A stretch of DNA of 64,000 nt from Triglochin maritima (GCA_963682175.1 OY821777.1:22712001-22776000); one strand, 5' to 3'; positions 44,174 through 56,977 are shown, numbered from the stretch's first letter. Numbers and translations: made by a program. The notes: a model not told the origin generated them from the letters alone.

Positions 44174-45813
44174 ATATATTGAATAGACCTAGCAAGTGAA
44201 ACATTATGGAATTGTGTTATGTGCATTAATGTTTTCATTGTGTCTTGAATCTTAAGATAGGAGACTTATATCTTTTCACGTAGGAAGTGTTTAATTTGAT
44301 TATTGTCAAAAGCTATCAATGAGTATAGTGATAAAAACAATGGTTGGTTGAACATGACTTATGCTGGAAAAGATAGTTAGTCAAAAGATTATCATTGCCC
44401 TCTTAACTGAGTGATGATATTAGTTAGGCCCTTGATAAAGAAAAATTATAATGTGCACAATGTGACATATTTATAATTGACTTAAGAGATCAAGAAATGA
44501 ATATATAATACAAAGGTGACGTATATCTACTTTGTATATATTCTTAATTTCATGAGGCAAGGGATAGACGCAAGTGGTGCACTTACATCACTAAATGGAT
44601 CGTGTTTAGTTCGAGTGAACAAGACATCTATGCTAATTGGGTAAATATAATGTGTAGCTAGATACCACTTATAGTTTATGGTATTAAGTGTTTAATATCA
44701 TTGTCAATCTCTTAGATCCTCCTATAGGTCACACCACAAAACTGGGAAACAAGAAGCTTGATTTTGTATTCATGTGTTGTATCGGGTTTCATGGGAAACG
44801 AAATACACGTGGTGAATCGATAAAATCAATATGTCATGAAAATTGACATAATTAGAATCATGAATAAATTAATATGAGATGTATGTATTATGGGGTGTAA
44901 TAGCTTGACATTGTATAAGATAATATGTTACATGATATATGAATTTGCTAAAACTTTAAGGATCAAATTTTGTTGGATATTGATCCTAAATTTGACAAAG
45001 GCAAAAATAGTACAAAACGGTTGAACATTTTGCTAAAACATTTGATCGGTGAACAATAATTTTAGGGTTCGTTTTGAAAACATTTTGAAAACGGTCAACC
45101 GGTTTGACATTCAGTTCAACCGAAAAATAACAAGGACTTTCTTGTTGCACAACGGTTGACCGATTTGGAGTTCCGTTCAACCAAAAAGTATCATGAGCTT
45201 TTCTAGATAACGAAACGGTCGACTGGTTGGCCATTTTGTTCAACCGTTTTACACGATTTTGCTTGAATTACTAAGAGATTAATATTGATCATGGGCTGGA
45301 TTTGTTCGAATAATTATGCTCAAACATTTTTAAAGATATTTATGTGTCAATTTATGATTGGTTTAAGGAAGAGAAAATCCTATAAATAGGTATCCTCTCC
45401 CTAATCTCTCCACTAATCCATCCGAAATTCTCTTAATTAGTTAGGGCTTTTGGAGATTCTTTAAAAGGGGTTATTAGCTATATTCTAAGCTTCATTTAGA
45501 GATTGAATTGTCTAGCTCATTTCTCTCTAATCTTGTTTAGAGTTTGGTGTACACTTGGAGGCGGATCGGTGGGCGATTGAACGAGCAACGCAACTCCGGA
45601 TCTTCATAAAGATTTTAGAGAACCTTTGGGTATGATCCTCTCTTCTTTGTTTATTATTATATGTAGATTTGCATGATATTAGAATAAACACAAAATAATG
45701 TACATGAAATCACTGAAAATATGAATATCGATCTTGTATGCATGTATAAATTTTTTAAAATATACACATACATAGGGACATGAAATCCGACATTAACTTC
45801 CTACACTCTCAAA
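44174..45813 (+). repeat. degenerate LTR-like sequence
   Basis: At 44990-45250 several decayed forms of the palindrome occur (ACGGTTGACCG, ACGGTCAACCGG, TTCAACCG). A TATA motif CTATAAATAGG is at 45380-45390, followed by a CT-rich leader and CTTTGG/GTATGATCC near 45630, resembling the donor of the chromovirus leaders. No partner LTR or boundaries were found, and the palindromes lie upstream of the TATA, unlike the intact families. Confidence 0.4.
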
Positions 45814-46874
45814 TTTTTTTTTGCAAAACAAAAGGGAGGCATAGGCTTGAAATTCCATTAATGTGTAAACTATGATTTACATCCTACAAATATTTTCAAA
45901 TAAACACCCACGGGACATGCTATCTACATGCCCAGCCTACAAAACCCCATGATTCACCGACCCATTACAAATAGTCCCCTAGCTACTCTAGCACACGTAT
46001 ACTTCTAACTCTATACGTATTTGAAGGCTTGCATCGCCGTCGGGTCTTCTATAAGGTCTTTCAGCGTTGGTCCCACTACCCAAACCGTGTCTTTAACTAA
46101 TCTAATGATATTTGATGGGCGCCTCTTGTCATGGTCAAACACTCTTCTGTTCCGCTCCAACAAACACTCATATATGTCCGCACTAAAGGCTAGCTTCATT
46201 GTTGTCATGTGCAGTCGCCCACCCCTCACTCGTACCATGCGTTTCACCACCGCATCAAGTGTATTTATGATGCCAGCGCCCAACTTTAACACTTGTAGGA
46301 CTCGCGTCCAGACCTCCCTCGTGAAGGGGCATGCTCAAAAGAGGTGTCCCATATCCTCCTCATCCTCATTACATAGTACACAATCCAGGTCATGAGCTGT
46401 GCCCCGTGCCTTCATCAACTTCTTTGTCATCAAACGTCCTCGCATCGTGTGCCACACTGTAATGGCCAACTTTGGGACATGATGAACCATATGAGCTTAC
46501 TCGACCCCACGAGTGTGTTCCTTGGGGCAACCCATGCCCATGCATCTTTTCAAGGAAAAAAATCCTTCCTGGAAGTCAAACTACTAGGCCTATCCGGACC
46601 TCCATGTATTTGTCTCCATAATCTTCGGCCATAACTTCAACATCTTCATGGATCGTCGAGGAGGAAGGTTCCAAGTACCATTTCGGATGAAGTGTGCCAC
46701 ATGTGTCTCCTTTGGCATACCAACATCGTAGTGCAGCTGTGCACCCCACTCCTCACACAAGAACGGTTGGCCACACCATGGGTCATGAAAGAAGAGTATG
46801 TTGCTGCCATCTCCCACTTGGAACCAGACATGTTCATGAGCAATGTCCCACACACTCAGTATGCCTATCCACGC
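45814..46874 (-). pseudogene. LINE (L1-type) 3' fragment
   Basis: Minus strand. Encodes parts of the C-terminus of plant LINE reverse transcriptase: FQVGDGSNILFFHDPWCGQP (46853-46590) and the zinc-finger-like RVT region (CNEDEEDMGHLF, CPFTREVW near 46300-46390; ECLLERNRRVFDHDKR in 46292-46011), with stops between. A run of nine T on the plus strand (45814-45822) is the poly(A) tail. The 5' side is cut at 46874 by Athila A1, so more LINE sequence may lie beyond the right edge of the window. Confidence 0.8.
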
Positions 46875-48228
46875 TGTTGAACGTTTTATTTAAAACCGCA
46901 AGTGCACGACCGCGATGAAGCGGTGGCAAGTACGGGTCGTCCTCAGGGAGGTGAGCAACCTCTTGTCTATCAGAAATCAAGTGGCACAAAAAGGTGGAAG
47001 AAAGTTGTTTATGCTAATCTAAACTGCGCTAACTACGAAGAAGCAAATGCGAAAGAAAGAGATTAACAAATACTTCACTAAGCTAAAGAACTTGATACTA
47101 TGCAGGAATCAGTAAGAGAGAGACCCCTTAGGGGGTGGAGTGACTACACATACACAATAAGGAGGCAAACATATCTTCCTATAGGCACAAGTGTAGGTAG
47201 TGTTTGCATGTATGGGAGGTGTCTACTTATCATGGCAAAACCCATCAATTAAATCACTAACCTATTTTGATTAACATTCATAAACACAAGCTGGTTATTT
47301 AAGAAACTAAACAAGCATGGGAGGTGTCTTAGAACTTGTGGCAAAACCCATCTAGTGAAGTGTTCTATTCTAACAAGCAAGCATGCATTCATATTAATCA
47401 ACATATTTCAAAATAAACATCCTTCCTTCCTTAATTGCATATATGATAATCATCTCCACCCCCAAAAGGGGAGTGGTTTTACTCACTACACATTACACTA
47501 ACGATTACACTAAGATAAGAAGACATATTCACTAAGCTAGATTTAATAAAAGACAATTAAACTAAAACATGCACCAACAATAAAAGAAGCACAAAACAAA
47601 GGAAATTTTATTGATTGAAAGACTCACAATACCAGTAGAATCTCCCCTATTGGGTTTCTTGCTTCAGGGCTTTCACTTCAATTAGGGAGAATGGCCACAA
47701 GCATGGAGTCCTTACAATGGAAGGTGAAGAGTTCTATTTATAGCTAGAGAAAAAGCTAATCCGGGACAATCCCCCGATGTGGGACTAAACCAATACCACA
47801 AATACGCTAAACAAACATTAATACAAGTCCAGGAGAAATCTTGGCGGATCTGGGTTGATCCAGACCGCCAATTGGCGGTTGCAGACCACCAATTAGCGGT
47901 CTAAAAAGTCCGGATCCAGTTGAATCTTGTTCTTGGCTTTGCTTGGTATATTTGGTGGTCTTGGATGCATCTACTTCGTTTATTGGAGCTTCGACCCGAA
48001 TCGAATTGGTAAAATACTCCACATGATGGTGTGGAGTATTCTGTTTTGCTCTTAGGTCCTTCTGTCTCACAATTCAGTCCTTTTTCTCAGCTTTTGAGTT
48101 CTTTTATGCTTCATCTCTTCAAACCTATTTATTCCTGAAAACTAATTAACAAACTCGTAACATAGCATTGTTTAGGTGAAAGATAATGGATATAAGATAC
48201 AAATATAAGCATGAAATGATGTCAATCA
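46875..48228 (-). repeat. Athila A1 3' LTR (1,354 bp)
   Basis: TGTTGAACG to GATGTCAATCA. Much more like the solo LTR at 26184 than the LTR at 56978. Confidence 0.88.
47735..47786 (-). promoter_or_regulatory. USE plus TATA promoter module in Athila A1 LTR
   Basis: Minus strand AGTCCCACATCG (47786-47775), a perfect match to the plant snRNA upstream sequence element RTCCCACATCG, then 32 nt, then TATAAATA (47742-47735). Plant Pol II snRNA promoters are known for this pair at about 33-34 bp. The same arrangement is in the solo LTR (27048-27099) and at 57854-57905, with 32 nt each time. Confidence 0.65.
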
Positions 48229-48244
48229 AATACCCCCACACCTA
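48229..48244 (-). other. Athila A1 polypurine tract
   Basis: Minus strand TAGGTGTGGGGGTATT immediately beside the LTR. Confidence 0.8.
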
Positions 48245-49579
48245 ACTTTTGCTAGTCCCGAGCAAAACAAAGAAAGAGAAAAACATACGAAGAACAAGAA
48301 ATCCTAACTCACTTTCGTAGGAATCACGGTTCCACTTAACACGTGCAACAAGCCGTTAAACCTCCTTGTCGCCAAGGAGGAGGAGTGTTGTCTCCTGAGG
48401 GTTTTCTGCGGATATACCCACAAAATCTGAACAAGATGCATTAATCAATCTAGCTACACGACTCGTTGGACTTATTTTGTCGATCATGGGATGTGGTAAT
48501 ACTACGGGTCGACTCTATATATGTAATCGGTCCACACACCTAGCCTAATGAGTTATTCGTGAGAGTTAGTTAAGGACTTAAGTGAAAGACAAGGGCAACC
48601 TTAACTTCTGAATGTGATACATTGTGTAAAGTCCATTTTGGTTCTTATTTGACTGTTTTTTTTCTTTTTCTTTTTCTTTTTTTTTCTTTTTCTTTAGAGC
48701 ATTTTATTGGTTAGTATTTGATTCTCCCAAGGTCAGGTTTCGTGCATCATTGCTTGTGAGGATTTAAACTATCACGTACACCTTCCCCCAAATCTCCACA
48801 TATGGCGATCCCTACCACCCGTGTAACGGGAGTTCGGTCGGTGCATCCCAAGTCAGATGACTCGAAAGCACCAGGCACAAAGGACCCTCAGACCTACTTT
48901 CCCATGTGATAGGAGCCGTGCGAGAAGAGAGAACACCACTTATTTATTTATCTACATGGGAACCAAAACCCCTACACTTAAGTTTCACAAAAAGAGATTA
49001 AGGGCCCTTGACCACGTCAAACTTCCTTATACTAAAAGACACGAATTATTTGACTCACTAGGTTCAGGGTGGACTTCTTTAAATGTTTGAGTGCTGAAAC
49101 CCTATAATTACACGCCCCCCGAGGGAAAATTGGGGTGCATCCTAACGACTCGATAAGACCTAAAGCTAGTAAACTAGAAATCCTAATGCATCAAGTTCAA
49201 GACAATTTTGGGAGCTTTCTTTTTACTTTTCCTCTCAACGGTTTTGCACATGCTAAACACACGCAAAACCTACAAAAACATTTTCTTTCGCAAACACATG
49301 AAGGTTTTGAAAGAAATGTGAAAATTTTAAAGCACTAGGTAAGCAAAAGAAGACAAGTCACCCAAGCATCATGGCAAACAAATATATCGATATTAAATGC
49401 AGCACACTAACATGACCCTAGCAGTACAACCAAAAGAAAACAACAAAAAAAAGAAAACAACAAAAAAACAGAAAAAACACAAACTGTGTACAAACGTGAA
49501 AACACCCCCCACACCTAATCCATGCATTGTCCTCAATGTATGGCAAAATGGTGCCAATGCATGGATAGGGTGTACCGGA
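48245..49579 (-). other. Athila A1 3' non-coding region
   Basis: No coding similarity. Contains a pyrimidine tract (48655-48705, CTTTTT repeats), an A-rich tract (49430-49490), and a second polypurine-like block at 49500-49540 (minus ATTGAGGACAATGCATGG then TAGGTGTGGGGGG). The same block occurs in the gag-only element at about 63067-63105. Confidence 0.6.
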
Positions 49580-50473
49580 CTAAAGACGGTGGCCAGAAGT
49601 GCCCGAAGAGGCACCTTTCTCAAGAGCCAACAACTTCCTATAGATCTTCCGATTTTTCCTGGCTAAGATGACGTTCTGCTGCTCGACCGTCATCTCAGAA
49701 ATGTCGGTGTTAAAGAGTGTTCCTGAGCTCACAGACGAGCTTGAGGAACTGGCTCTAACATCCTCCTCCATAAAGTCAGGCACCCATGCCTCAACAAGGC
49801 AATGGCGAAATGACGGGGTCATCGTCGCTACCTCAAGGTCGGTGCCATGGCGACTTAGCATGCGCTCAAATCGTGGGATGTCCAACATGCCACACAATTT
49901 GGTAACCAGAGTCGGCAAACAGTGTATATCTTTCAGCCTAGCGTTCACCAAAACGTCGAACAATGTTCGACAAATGCAGTGTGGTGAACCGTCCATCAGA
50001 CTATACACGATGCGCAAACTACGTGTGAAAAATGTGGAGGTCCGCTCTTGGCCCAACACATTTCTACACACCCACCTGGCTACAATGTGCACATTGGAGT
50101 AAATATGCGCATTAGGTACTCCCCCATGTGATGATACAGGTTGCCCACGCCCAAGCATAGATCGATAGAAATTGATATCGTGGGTAGGTGTGAGCTCATC
50201 AACCAAAGGGATCCCAGTCGCGTCGGAGATGAGTTGGGGTGGCATGGTGTGCTTCACCCCTCTAAGAGTGATACTGAACTCGAGTGGACCGGTCTGGTCA
50301 CGCTCGAGTTTAGTAAAGAATTCATGTACGAGACGCTCTACGTACATGGATTCATCACCCTCATACAATAATTGGTACCACCTTTTATCTACGATTTGAT
50401 AGTAGAAGGGTTCTCCGAATTCACGAATCGGGGAGGCAAAATTGAGTTCTGGAATGAAATGATGGCTGGCCAT
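49580..50473 (-). CDS. extra ORF of Athila A1 in the env position
   Basis: An intact 297-residue frame downstream of integrase. I chose the ATG at 50473 (MASHHFIPELNF); the frame is open further upstream but without an ATG. It resembles the plant-transposon/Athila-associated proteins found between pol and the 3' LTR (FYYQIVDKRWYQLLYEGDESMYVERLVHEFF). The middle is helical and charged; the C-terminus has a Ser-rich linker and a coiled-coil-like SEMTVEQQNVILARKNRKIY. No signal peptide or membrane span follows this start. Function is unknown. It is notable for being unbroken while gag and pol of the same copy carry stops. Confidence 0.65.
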   Translation of the reverse strand: MASHHFIPELNFASPIREFGEPFYYQIVDKRWYQLLYEGDESMYVERLVHEFFTKLERDQTGPLEFSITLRGVKHTMPPQLISDATGIPLVDELTPTHDINFYRSMLGRGQPVSSHGGVPNAHIYSNVHIVARWVCRNVLGQERTSTFFTRSLRIVYSLMDGSPHCICRTLFDVLVNARLKDIHCLPTLVTKLCGMLDIPRFERMLSRHGTDLEVATMTPSFRHCLVEAWVPDFMEEDVRASSSSSSVSSGTLFNTDISEMTVEQQNVILARKNRKIYRKLLALEKGASSGTSGHRL

Positions 50474-50917
50474 ACCTGAACCTACCTTGGCGAGCTTTAG
50501 CGGTGAGGCACACGACGGCGAAGACGAACACGGAACGAGCGGAGAGAAGGCCACCGCACGCCGACTCCAGCAGCAACCCAGACCCAAAACCACGCACCCA
50601 ACAGAGAACCCCAAATCAAACACCCAGACGAAGAAACAAAGACAAAAAGGACAAACCGACCGCTGATTGGCGGTTCTAAACCACTATTTAGCGGTCCATT
50701 CTTTGGATCTAGGGCCTAACTTTGGGTGGAGGAGAGAAAACAAAGACTAACGCGTTTTCGTCTGCTGGAAGAACGGGTAGGGCAAGGGAAAAACGCGTTA
50801 TTAACAAGGGAAAGGGAAAATATCACATAGGCCTTCCAATTCTTTGCTTTTTATCATTTTGTTCTTTTTTTTCAACAAAACACTGATATGTACAAACAAA
50901 TGGATGGATGGATCACA

Positions 50918-53900
50918 TTAAGTGACCACATCCATAGGGAGTTTGTGCAAAGGCACGACTTCCACCTTGTCCTCTACCGTGGTCCCTTCCAAGTATGGTT
51001 TGAGGCATTGTCCATTAACCATGAACACGTCCCCATTCCTAGGATTTTGAATCTCAACCGCCCCATGAGGGGAGACGGTTAAAACAATGAAGGGCCCCGA
51101 CCAACGGCTCCGAAGTTTCCCCGGAAACAAGTGGAGGCGAGAATTATACAACAAGACCTTTTGTCCCACCTCGAAGGTTTTGATTCGCACCAAGCGATCA
51201 TGGAAACTTTTTGTACGGGACTTGCAGATCTTGGCATTCTCATAAGCTTCATTTCTCAACTCCTCCAAATCGTTGAGATCTAACTTGCGATTGGCACCGG
51301 AAACATCAAGACTCATGTTAAGATGTTTGATTGCCCATAATGCCCGGTGCTCAAGTTCTACCGGAAGATGGCAAGCTTTGCCATAAACTAGCCGGTAGGG
51401 GGACATGCCAAGGTCGGTTTTAAATGCAGTGCGGAAAGCCCACAATGCATCATTAAGCTTGACCGACCAATCCTTCCTTGAAGCATTAACCGTTTTCTCA
51501 AGAATTTGCTTGAGTTGATGGTTGGAAATTTCCACCTGGCCACAGGTTTGAGGATGATAAGGTGTGGCCAACTTATGCGTGATGGAGTATTTCCTCAGCA
51601 CTGCCTCAAGGGATCAGTTCACAAAGTGTGTCCCCCGATCACTTATGATACAACGAGGTGTCCCAAACCTCGCGAAGATGTGTTCTTTAAGAAATTTGAT
51701 CACAACCTTGCGATCGTTAGTGCGAGTGGGGATTGCTTCAACCCACTTTGACACATAATCGACCGCCACCAGGATGTAAGTGTGACCATGGGACACGGGG
51801 AAAGGACCCATGAAGTCAATTCCCCAAACATCAAAGATGTTAACCACTAAGATGGGATTGAGTGGCATCATATCTCGTCTACCAATGCGGCCCACACTTT
51901 GGCACCTATCGCATGCTTTGCAAAATGCAAAAGCGTCTTGGAACAACGTGGGCCAGTAGAAACCGCATTGGAGTACTTTGGCAGCGGTTTTCTTGGCACC
52001 GAAGTGCCCACCACATGCCTCCTTATGGCAAAAGGACAAGACACTCTGAATCTCGTCGTCAAGAATGCACCTCCTTATGATTTGATCAGCACAATACTTA
52101 AAAAAGTATGGATCATCCCAGTAGAAGTGCTTGACTAATGACTTGAATTTCGCTGTCTCACTGTGTCTCCAATGAGCCGGCACCTCCCCGGTTGCTAAGT
52201 AGTTCACAATTTCAGCGAACCAGGGGGTGAGGCTATTGCCATAAGATTCTCATCAGGAAAAAACTCGTTCACCGGTGGATCCGGTAAAAGATCAATGGGG
52301 ATGCGAGATAGGTGATCAGCCATGACATTCTCACATCCCTTCTTGTCCCGTATTTCACGGTTGAATTCTTGTAACAACAAGATCCAACGTAGGAGATGGG
52401 GTTTCGCCTCCTTTTTAGACAAAAGCTAGCGAAGAGCTGAGTGATCAGTGTAGATGATGACATGCGACCCTATGAGGTACTGGCGACATTTTTCCAACAC
52501 AAATATGATCGCGAGGAACTCTTTCTCAGTAACGGAGTAGTTGAGTTGGGCGTCATTGAGAGTATGACTCGCATAATAGATCACATGAGGCAATTTGTCG
52601 ACTTTTTGACCTAAAACTGCTCCTATCGTGTAATCAGAAGCATCACACATCAGCTCGAAGGGTAGAGTCCACACTGGTGCCTTAATAATAGGAGCGGAGG
52701 TCAACTCACGCTTCAGAAACTCAAAAGCAGTCAGGCACTCGGGTGTGAACTCAAAGGAGGTTCCTTTAGTATGCAAGCTCGTCAAAGGACGAGCTATCTT
52801 GCTGAATTCCTTAATAAATTGCCGGTAAAAACCGGCTTGTCCAAGGAATGAACGGATTTCTTTTTCCAAGGTGGGTGGCGGAAGCTTAGAAATAAGCTCA
52901 ATCTTTGCCCTATCCACCACGATACCATCACGAGATACCACGTGACCCAACACGATGCCTTTTATGACCATGAAATGACACTTTTCCCAATTAAGGGCTA
53001 AGTTCGTTTCTGAACACCTTTTGAGAACAAGGCTCAGGTGGTGCAAGCACTCATCAAAGGAGGTGCCATGAACCGAGAAATCATCCATGAAGATCTCAAG
53101 GAAGTTCTCGACCATATCGGAAAAGATACTTAACATGCAATGTTGGAATGTTGCAGGTGCATTGCATAGTCCAAAAGGCATCCGTCTATAGGCAAACGTC
53201 CCAAAAGGACAAGTGAATGTGGTTTTCTCCTGGTCTTCAGGGGCGACTGGGATTTGATTGTACCCCGAATAATCATCAAGGAAATAGTAATAGGCATGCC
53301 CGGCGAGTCTCTCCAACATCTGGTCGATGAAAGGTAGAGGGAAGTGGTCCTTACGCGTGACCGCGTTCAACTTCCTATAGTCAATACAAACTTGCCACCC
53401 AGTTTGAAGTCGTGTGGGTACAAGCTCATTGTTGTCATTCTGGACAACAGTGATACCCGACTTCTTGGGCACAACCTCGACAGGACTTACCCAAGTACTG
53501 TCCGAAATGGGGAAAATGATGCCATGATCTAAACACTTGATGATCTCTTTCTTAACTACTTCTGTCATGGCTGGATTTAAACGCCTCTGTGGGTCGCAAC
53601 GTGTTCGTGCCTAATCCTCCATAAAGATGTAGTGCTGCACGACGTCGGGACTTATCCCTTTGATGTCCCTCAAGGACCACCCAATGGCTGATTTGTGCTC
53701 CTTTAGGACTTGCATTAAACGTTCTTCCTGATCACCAGTCAACGTCGATGAAATAATCACCGGAAATGACCTTTTGGGACGAAGAAAAACGTGTTTCAAT
53801 TCCTTGGGGAGTCCTTTGAGCTCAGGCGTGGGTGGCTCCCCAAGGCGAGGCGTGATATCTAGCTCGAGATGTAAGATAGGAGGAGCTCGCATGTACTGAA

Positions 53901-54560
53901 CAACATACACATCATTGCTCAACTCACCCCCATCCTCTTCATGATCGGAGTCATCCATGAAGTAATCATTTAAATTCTCATGAATCAGGGGGTACTCTTC
54001 TTCCAATTCTTCTTCCAAGTCCCGGATAAGATTGACTTCCATGGGGTCCCTGAAAGATGCCGGCTGCCTAGCCATATTGAACACATGGAATGTCGCGGTC
54101 AAATTCCTGAACGACAATTTCATGAGTCTAGTACGACAATTGATCAAGGCATTTGACGTTGCCAAAAAATGTCTACCCAAAATCAATGGAATCTGAGAGT
54201 GGGTGGTCTTAATTGGTTCGGTCTCAAGGACGACGAAATCAACAGGAAATATGATATCACTGACCTTGATTAGGACATCTTCAATGACCCCCAACGGGAC
54301 TTTGATCAAACGATCAGCCAACTGCAAAGTTGTTTTCGTAGGCTTGAGAGTGCCTAGGCTTAATCGTTGATACACAGAAGCAGGTAAGAGGTTAACTGCC
54401 GACCCTAGATCTAGCAAAACATTGTTAATGCGAGAATCCCCAATGATAAATCAAATTATTGGACTGCTCGGGTCCTTCAATTTCACGTACGTAGGGTTCG
54501 AGATGATACAACTCACATTAGCCGCAAAAAAGGCTTTGCTAGGGACGTTGGTTTTCCTCT
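50918..54560 (-). pseudogene. Athila A1 protease, RT, RNase H and integrase
   Basis: Protease has VLLDLGSAVNLLP (about 54435-54390). RT (53568 down) shows CIDYRKLNAVTRKDHFPLPF, MPFGLCNAPATF and FMDD. RNase H shows LMCDASDYTIGAVL and YTDHSALR, then a TAG at 52423. Integrase (52207-50918) keeps the His/Cys region ([10 protein letters not shown] ... CKACDRCQ) and D, D, E residues in [17 protein letters not shown] and [11 protein letters not shown]. Defects: TGA near 54455, TAG at 53611, TAG after YTDHSALR, a frameshift between RNase H and integrase, and TGA at 51614. All catalytic motifs are otherwise present, so decay is moderate. Confidence 0.9.
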
Positions 54561-54637
54561 TAGTTGTACAGAGATCCTTCAGGAATTTTGCATAGGGAGG
54601 TATTTGTTGAATCATGTCTAACAAAGGTATGTGACAT

Positions 54638-56360
54638 TCACTTTCTTAAATATCTCCAGCATTTTATCCAAACTGTCACTCTGTTTCTTAGACAACCTGC
54701 TCGGATAAGGAGCTTTTGGTAGGTATGTCTTGGGCAGAGCCGGAGAAGGAGGCTTTGGTGTATTACTCTCACCCTCGGACTCTTTCTCACCATCATTCCC
54801 ACAAGGGGCAATGCAGATGGATTTTTTGGCAAGGACACGTGGTTGTTGACCTGCTTCCCATTTCTCAGGGTCACAATGGCATTAACATGGTCCACAGGTT
54901 CTTCCACGTAGTTCACTTGCCCCCTGTGGTCTTGAACTTGCATTTTGCATGTTCGAGTGCTGGTGAGCACGGGGGTTAGCCACAGGTTGGCTAGGCAGGC
55001 TCCCTCTCTCTCTCTCATGTACATACTGAGCCAACTGACCCATCTGAAGCTCGAGAGATTTGATGGTCTGCTGATTCGAAGTGAGAACTTGACTCGTGGA
55101 TGACATAAAGTTTTTTACAGAGTTCTCAAGTCTACGAGTTAAGTTCTCAAGCGAATTAAACCGGGTTTCCAAGTTGTTTGAATTTGGGAAACTTGGTTAG
55201 TTGGTGTTCTGACTTTGGGGTGGCTGATGAGACTGTGAATGCATAGGAGGGTAGTGTGGTCGGTTAGGTGGTCGAGAAAGGTTTGAAGGACCACCTGAGG
55301 TATTGTTATGGTTCCACAAAAAATTAGGGTGGTTCCTCCATCCAGGGTTATATGATGATGAATATGGGTCATTCCTTGATCTATCATAGATGGCATTTAC
55401 ATGTTCCATCTCAGGAGGAATGGATGCACACTCGATTTTTACATGACCTATCCTACCACATGAATAATAGGGAACTGGACCAGATGTGGACATGTGAGGT
55501 GCATCATGTTGGTTTTGGAGCTCAATCGAATCCATACGGCGCATTAAGGCCGCCATGCGCGCCTCGGTGGCCGTAGTAGTATCGACAACAAATGCGGCAC
55601 CCGATCTAGTCGAGTTTGCATTCGCGATCCTTGCTCCTATGCTAGATGATACAGGTGGTTCCCTCACACTCTCCCATTGCATGGTTTTCTCAGCGAGGTC
55701 TTCTAGGAAGGCCCATGCCTCCCTTTCATCCTTTCCTAAGAACTCTCCTTGACACATGGACTCAAGGAGCGTTCGGGACGGGATGGGAAGACCCTCGTAA
55801 ACAATCTGACACAGGCGCCACAACTCAATTCCATGGTGAGGGCATGAGGATAGTAGCTCCCTGAACCTCTCTAAGTATGCATGGAATGATTCGGTCTCAT
55901 GTTGATAGAACGAATTGATTTCGTTCCTCAATTTTTAAGTCCGATGATTTGGAAAATACTTTTTGAGGAATGCAGACTGAAACTCATCCCAAGTCCTAAA
56001 GGCATTCGCCTGGTTGCTGTACAACCACTTCTTGGCATCATCCTTAAGCGCAAAGGGGACAAGCCTAACATGAATGGAGTTTGTGCTAAGTTGTTGCAGT
56101 TTGAACATAGCACAGACCTCCTCAAATTCCCTGAGAAAGATATAGGGGTCACCTTTCCCAGTGAAGTGAGGGAGCATGGAAATAAACTGAGGCTTAACCT
56201 CAAAATGGTTCCAATTTGCCTCTGGCAATACAATGCATGAGGGTAGAACTGTACGGCTCGGCTAGCATCGATCACGAAGAGGTATGGCAATGACAACTGG
56301 AAGAACAGGACGAACAGGTGGGTCCAGCAACTGCTCCTCCTCACGGAAATTAGCAGCCAT
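54638..56360 (-). pseudogene. Athila A1 gag
   Basis: Starts at the ATG at 56360 (MAANFREEEQLLDPP), parallel to the gag-only element's start. TAG at 56262 and a TAA near 55932 interrupt the gag domain (FEVKPQFISMLPHFTGKGDPYIFLREFEE ... KYFPNH). The knuckle reads YYSCGRIGHVKIEC, so its first Cys is lost. A frameshift around 54950-55020 moves the tail to another frame (VDHVNAIVTLRNGKQVNNH). Confidence 0.88.
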
Positions 56361-56977
56361 TGAACCCGGACTGTGTGTGACACGAGAGGAAGAAGGCGTC
56401 AAGAAATCGACGACCGCAGCCGGATTGACAACGCTCCTCGTCAAACGACCACTCTCGTCTCGTGTCCACGAAAGCATGCACAAAGGTGCACACTCACAAA
56501 ACAAAACTCCTTTTTTTTAACACAGAATGTACGTAGAGGAGAAGACGGGAGAACACAGGAGAGAAAGAATGACTCAGGAGAGAAGGGAAGAAGTCCTTAT
56601 GCTACGGCGGATGGGTACAGGTAGAAGCACACAAGCAAACAAGGCTCAAGCAATCCTAAGGTCGCTATAGGTCCTTACAGCTAGACGACGCCTAACTGCG
56701 ACATCACACGGACTCAACACGCCTCACCTCCCTACGACGAGGACCACAAAGCCCAGAAAGTGAGCCAAGATCCGGGGATCTCGTCTCTCCTACTATTGAC
56801 AAAGTGGGCAACGCCGATCAGGTCATGACGGTCGGGACCAGATCACTCTCCTAATGCGCCCGAAATCCTTAGGGTCAATGTCTACTTGATTTTAAAAATT
56901 AGGCTCTTGATTAGTGTGGTTTGTGGGGTGAAGGAAAGGGTGATGAAATCCCCCACCTTATCTTTTATGGGACAACC

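Larger units (their letters stand above)
46875..56977 (-). mobile_element. Athila A1 element (Ty3/gypsy), 3' LTR through 5' leader
   Basis: Minus-strand order from right to left: leader (56977-56361), gag, protease, RT, RNase H, integrase, an extra ORF in the env position, a GTGTGGGGGG tract, a non-coding 3' region, a true polypurine tract and the 3' LTR (46875-48228). Its PBS and 5' LTR are not seen. At 56978 the exact terminus of a different Athila LTR abuts the leader, so those parts are probably displaced beyond the window. The leader matches the gag-only element's leader from about 59817 on. Confidence 0.85.

Noticed and set aside
46021..46395. Plus-strand frames over the LINE fragment
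   Set aside because: The minus strand of the same stretch encodes clear LINE reverse-transcriptase segments, so these are shadows.
50474..50623. N-terminal hydrophobic extension of the env-position ORF as a signal peptide
   Set aside because: It depends on a non-ATG start (GTG at 50623). The first ATG at 50473 gives the conserved-looking N-terminus, so a secreted env-like role is not supported.
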